Of a stretch of 64,000 nucleotides of DNA, positions 61,771-64,000 are shown in pieces; position 1 is the first letter of the stretch, and each line of letters begins with the position of its first letter. A program made the translations under genes and the position numbers. The stretch is from NCBI RefSeq assembly GCF_019795155.1, contig NZ_JAILYN010000006.1, positions 62,001 through 126,000 of the forward strand. Reading direction: 5' to 3'. The DNA comes from Marinobacterium arenosum (GTDB lineage: Bacteria > Pseudomonadota > Gammaproteobacteria > Pseudomonadales > Balneatricaceae). The notes under the pieces were generated by a model. It did not search any database. It was given only the letters and a program-made list of their open reading frames with translations, and was not told where the DNA came from.

Positions 61771-62364
61771 TTACCGACGCTGCCAGATCAGCAGTTGATT
61801 GTTGGCCGGCATCGCATGGTCGGCTATCAGGCTCAGACCGATCTCCCGGGCCAATGCGTCGACCGCTTCGAAATCGCGGATGCCGCTGCGCGGGTCGCGC
61901 TTCTGCAACCAGCGGTCGAACTGGGCGTTGCTCGGGCTGGTGTAGTCGCCGCCGTAGCGGAACGGGCCGTAGACCAGCAGCAGGCCATCCGCGGCCAGCA
62001 CCCGACCGACACCGGCAAAGAACTGCTCAACTTCCGGCCAGCCCATGATATGCAGGGTATTGGCCGAATAGACTACATCGAACGGCCCGGCCAGCGGCCA
62101 ATGCTCGGCGCGGACATCCAGGCCTACCGGCTCCGCCAGCGCCGGCGAACCGATCGCCGCCAGGTTGTGCTGCAATGCCGCCAGGTTTTCGTCCAGCTCG
62201 GTGCACTGCCAATACAATTGCGGCAGCGCCTCGGTGAAATGATGGGCGTGCTGGCCGGAGCCGCTGCCGATCTCCAGTACCCGTTGCGGGCCGCTCAGCG
62301 CCTGGCTCAGAATCGCCAGGATCGGCCCCTTGTTGCGTTCACTCGCTTCGGAAAAATTCAGCAT
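61771..62364 (-). CDS. DUF938 class I SAM-dependent methyltransferase
   Basis: 197 residues beginning MLNFSEASERNKGPILAIL, the DUF938 hallmark. The SAM site is VLEIGSGSGQHAHHF, with TELDENL and SANTLHIMGW as motifs II and III. The ATG at 62364 has GGAGG 8 bases upstream, better than the ATG at 62379, which overlaps that ribosome site. Its methyl acceptor is unknown. Confidence 0.93.
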   Translation of the reverse strand: MLNFSEASERNKGPILAILSQALSGPQRVLEIGSGSGQHAHHFTEALPQLYWQCTELDENLAALQHNLAAIGSPALAEPVGLDVRAEHWPLAGPFDVVYSANTLHIMGWPEVEQFFAGVGRVLAADGLLLVYGPFRYGGDYTSPSNAQFDRWLQKRDPRSGIRDFEAVDALAREIGLSLIADHAMPANNQLLIWQRR

Positions 62365-62448
62365 TGAGGGTTCCTCCATAAACCGGGATCATAAAGGTCC
62401 GACCGGCGCTTGTCCGCCCCTGCGTTGAAGTAATCACCCGAGTGTCTG

Positions 62449-63921
62449 ATGACCGTTGAATCCCTGTCCGACAATCTGCTCCCGCCTCCGGCCGCCGACG
62501 ACCTGTGGCTGGCACAGCTGATCTTTGTCGATCTGGAAACCACCGGTGCCAGCCTGAGTCACGACCGGATCACCGAGATCGGGCTGATCTGGTATGACCG
62601 CGAGCAGGGTTGGCAGCAGTGGCAATCGCTGGTCAATCCGGGGCTTCGCATACCGCCGGCGATCCAGCAGCTGACCGGCATCAGCGATGCGATGGTGGCC
62701 GATGCACCGCCCTTCGCCGAACTGGCCGAGCAGGTACAGACGCTGCTGAACGGCCGGGTGATCGTGGCCCACAACGTGCGTTTCGACTACGGCTTCCTGA
62801 GCCGCGAGCTGGCCCGCTGCCAGCGGGTGCTGGGCCAGCGCCACCTCTGCACGGTGCGGCTGTCGCGGGCGCTGCAGCCGGAGGAGCACAAGCACAACCT
62901 GGCGACACTGATCCGCCGTTGGGATCTGCAACTCGGCCAGCACCACCGGGCGATGGACGACGCCGCCGCCCTGGCCCAGCTTTGGGGCCGCTGGCAGCAG
63001 CGGTTCGGCGCCCAGCTGATCGATCAGCAGGTCAAACAGGCGATCCGCGAGGTACACCTGCCGCCGCAGCTGGCACGCAGCGATCTGCTGCACCTGCCGG
63101 ATGGCCCCGGCGTCTACCTGATCTACGGCGACAACGACAGCCTGCTCTACGTCGGCAAGAGCGTCGACGTGCGCAGCCGGGTGTTCAGCCACTTCTCCGG
63201 TGCGCTAAGCAACAGCCGCGAACTGAAGCTGGTCCAGCAGACCCGCCATATCGAGTGCCGGCCCTGCGCCGGCGAGCTGGCCGCACTGTTGTTGGAGTCG
63301 GAGCTGATCAAACAGCTGCAGCCGATCTACAACCGGCGACTGCGCAGCAAGCAGGAACTGTTCTGCTGGCGCCTGCAAGCCGACGGTGACGGCTACCTGG
63401 TGCCAACCCTGTGCTCGTTCGAGCAGATCCCGGCCGACCAGCTGCAGCAATGTTACGGCCAGTTCAGCAAGGCCAGCGATGCCAAGAAGGCGCTGCAGGG
63501 GCTGGTCAAGAAGCATCAACTGTGCGAGATCCGCAGCGGCCTGACAGGTGGCAGCGGGCCCTGCTTCGGCCGCCAGCTGAAACGCTGCAAGGGGGCCTGT
63601 GTCGGAGCAGAGCCGGCGGACAGTTACAACCTTCGGCTGCAACTGGCGCTATCCGGCATGGCAGTTGCCCGCTGGCCGTTCGACGGCCCGATCAGCATCC
63701 ACGAGCAGAACGACGATAACGGCCTGCACTGCTGGCACCTGGTGCATCAGTGGCGCTATCTGGGCAACACCGAAGAGTTCGATCAGATCGAACCGCTGCT
63801 GGCGGCCGCTGACGACGATAACGGGGTCCGTTTCGAGCTGGACAACTACCGCATTCTGCAGCGCGAGCTACGCAAGCTAACGCCGGCACAATTACAGGTC
63901 TGGCCGGAACCTCGCCGTTGA
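62449..63921 (+). CDS. fused 3'-5' exonuclease and GIY-YIG nuclease (Cho-like)
   Basis: 490 residues. The N-terminal DEDD exonuclease has VDLETTG (about 24-30), HNVRFDYGFL and HHRAMDDAAA, as in the DNA polymerase III epsilon family. The middle is a GIY-YIG domain (GPGVYLIYGDNDSLLYVGKS) followed by LLLESELIKQLQPIYNRRLR, as in UvrC and Cho. The tail is Cys-containing, of unknown role. This fusion is seen in some gammaproteobacteria and is probably a DNA repair nuclease making a 3' incision. It starts at ATG 62449, divergent from the methyltransferase. Confidence 0.93.
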   Translation: MTVESLSDNLLPPPAADDLWLAQLIFVDLETTGASLSHDRITEIGLIWYDREQGWQQWQSLVNPGLRIPPAIQQLTGISDAMVADAPPFAELAEQVQTLLNGRVIVAHNVRFDYGFLSRELARCQRVLGQRHLCTVRLSRALQPEEHKHNLATLIRRWDLQLGQHHRAMDDAAALAQLWGRWQQRFGAQLIDQQVKQAIREVHLPPQLARSDLLHLPDGPGVYLIYGDNDSLLYVGKSVDVRSRVFSHFSGALSNSRELKLVQQTRHIECRPCAGELAALLLESELIKQLQPIYNRRLRSKQELFCWRLQADGDGYLVPTLCSFEQIPADQLQQCYGQFSKASDAKKALQGLVKKHQLCEIRSGLTGGSGPCFGRQLKRCKGACVGAEPADSYNLRLQLALSGMAVARWPFDGPISIHEQNDDNGLHCWHLVHQWRYLGNTEEFDQIEPLLAAADDDNGVRFELDNYRILQRELRKLTPAQLQVWPEPRR

Positions 63922-64000
63922 AGCCCGCGGTCTGACTATTCAGCGATCCTCTGGCAGGCTGTGGGCTGCCGCTGACTGCTCGAGAGCATCGTCGCCGCAA

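Noticed and set aside
63940-64000. possible 3' end of a minus-strand gene at the right edge
   Set aside because: A frame ending in AAAHSLPEDR-stop at 63940 is open to the edge, but 20 codons without domain evidence are too few to call.

Overview
The window is one contiguous stretch of GC-rich gammaproteobacterial chromosome, close to 60% G+C or above by eye. It carries type IV pilus minor pilins, two chemoreceptors, a general porin, an MscS-like channel, AzoR, MarC and a pirin, and has no phage or plasmid backbone. The gene families match free-living aquatic or soil relatives of Pseudomonas and the Oceanospirillales. The sequence alone does not fix the genus.

Layout. 1-12.5 kb holds housekeeping and accessory genes: an M24 peptidase cut by the window edge, a chemoreceptor, an AhpD-like protein facing an AraC regulator, an EAL phosphodiesterase behind a probable Fur box, an Smr protein, an amidohydrolase, azoR facing a LysR regulator, a DUF411 protein and a lone cyclic-nucleotide-binding domain. 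12.5-16.4 kb is a minor-pilin cluster (pilE divergent from fimT-pilW-pilX-pilV, with no pilY1). 16.4-19.3 kb carries a secreted PKD metalloprotease. 19.7-27 kb has an ExaC-type aldehyde dehydrogenase, an exporter with its AraC regulator, a metallo-beta-lactamase-fold phosphodiesterase, a CvfB-like S1 protein, a block of tandem repeats and an alpha/beta hydrolase. 27.3-32.6 kb is a two-gene signalling operon: a double-kinase hybrid sensor followed by a REC-GGDEF-EAL regulator. Gene remnants lie on both sides of it.

33-57 kb is the core of the window, a large quinoprotein alcohol-oxidation locus. It contains a PQQ alcohol dehydrogenase with the D-x-D signature of lanthanide enzymes, cytochrome c550 PedF, a MxaJ/XoxJ-like binding protein, a SoxYZ-like carrier and a zinc metallohydrolase. 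It also has a cupredoxin-fold protein that has lost its type-1 copper ligands, the PQQ-associated ABC system (binding protein, beta-propeller, ATPase, permease) and the CXXCW rhodanese. The regulatory half has a LuxR-type response regulator, two ErcS-like hybrid kinases, a FIST sensor protein and the ErcA iron alcohol dehydrogenase. The ExaC dehydrogenase at 19.7 kb would remove the aldehyde product. No pqq biosynthesis genes are in the window, so PQQ must be made or acquired elsewhere. A TACTT(T/C)GG half-site repeated at exactly 22-bp spacing occurs in three of the intergenic regions of this locus and is a candidate operator for its regulator.

57.5-64 kb returns to general functions: a porin, a MITE-like element, a second chemoreceptor, a VOC protein, a DUF938 methyltransferase and an exonuclease/GIY-YIG fusion. 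Several dispersed and tandem intergenic repeats (25.2-25.9, 38.3, 44.5, 50.05 and 58.7 kb) mark the non-coding space.
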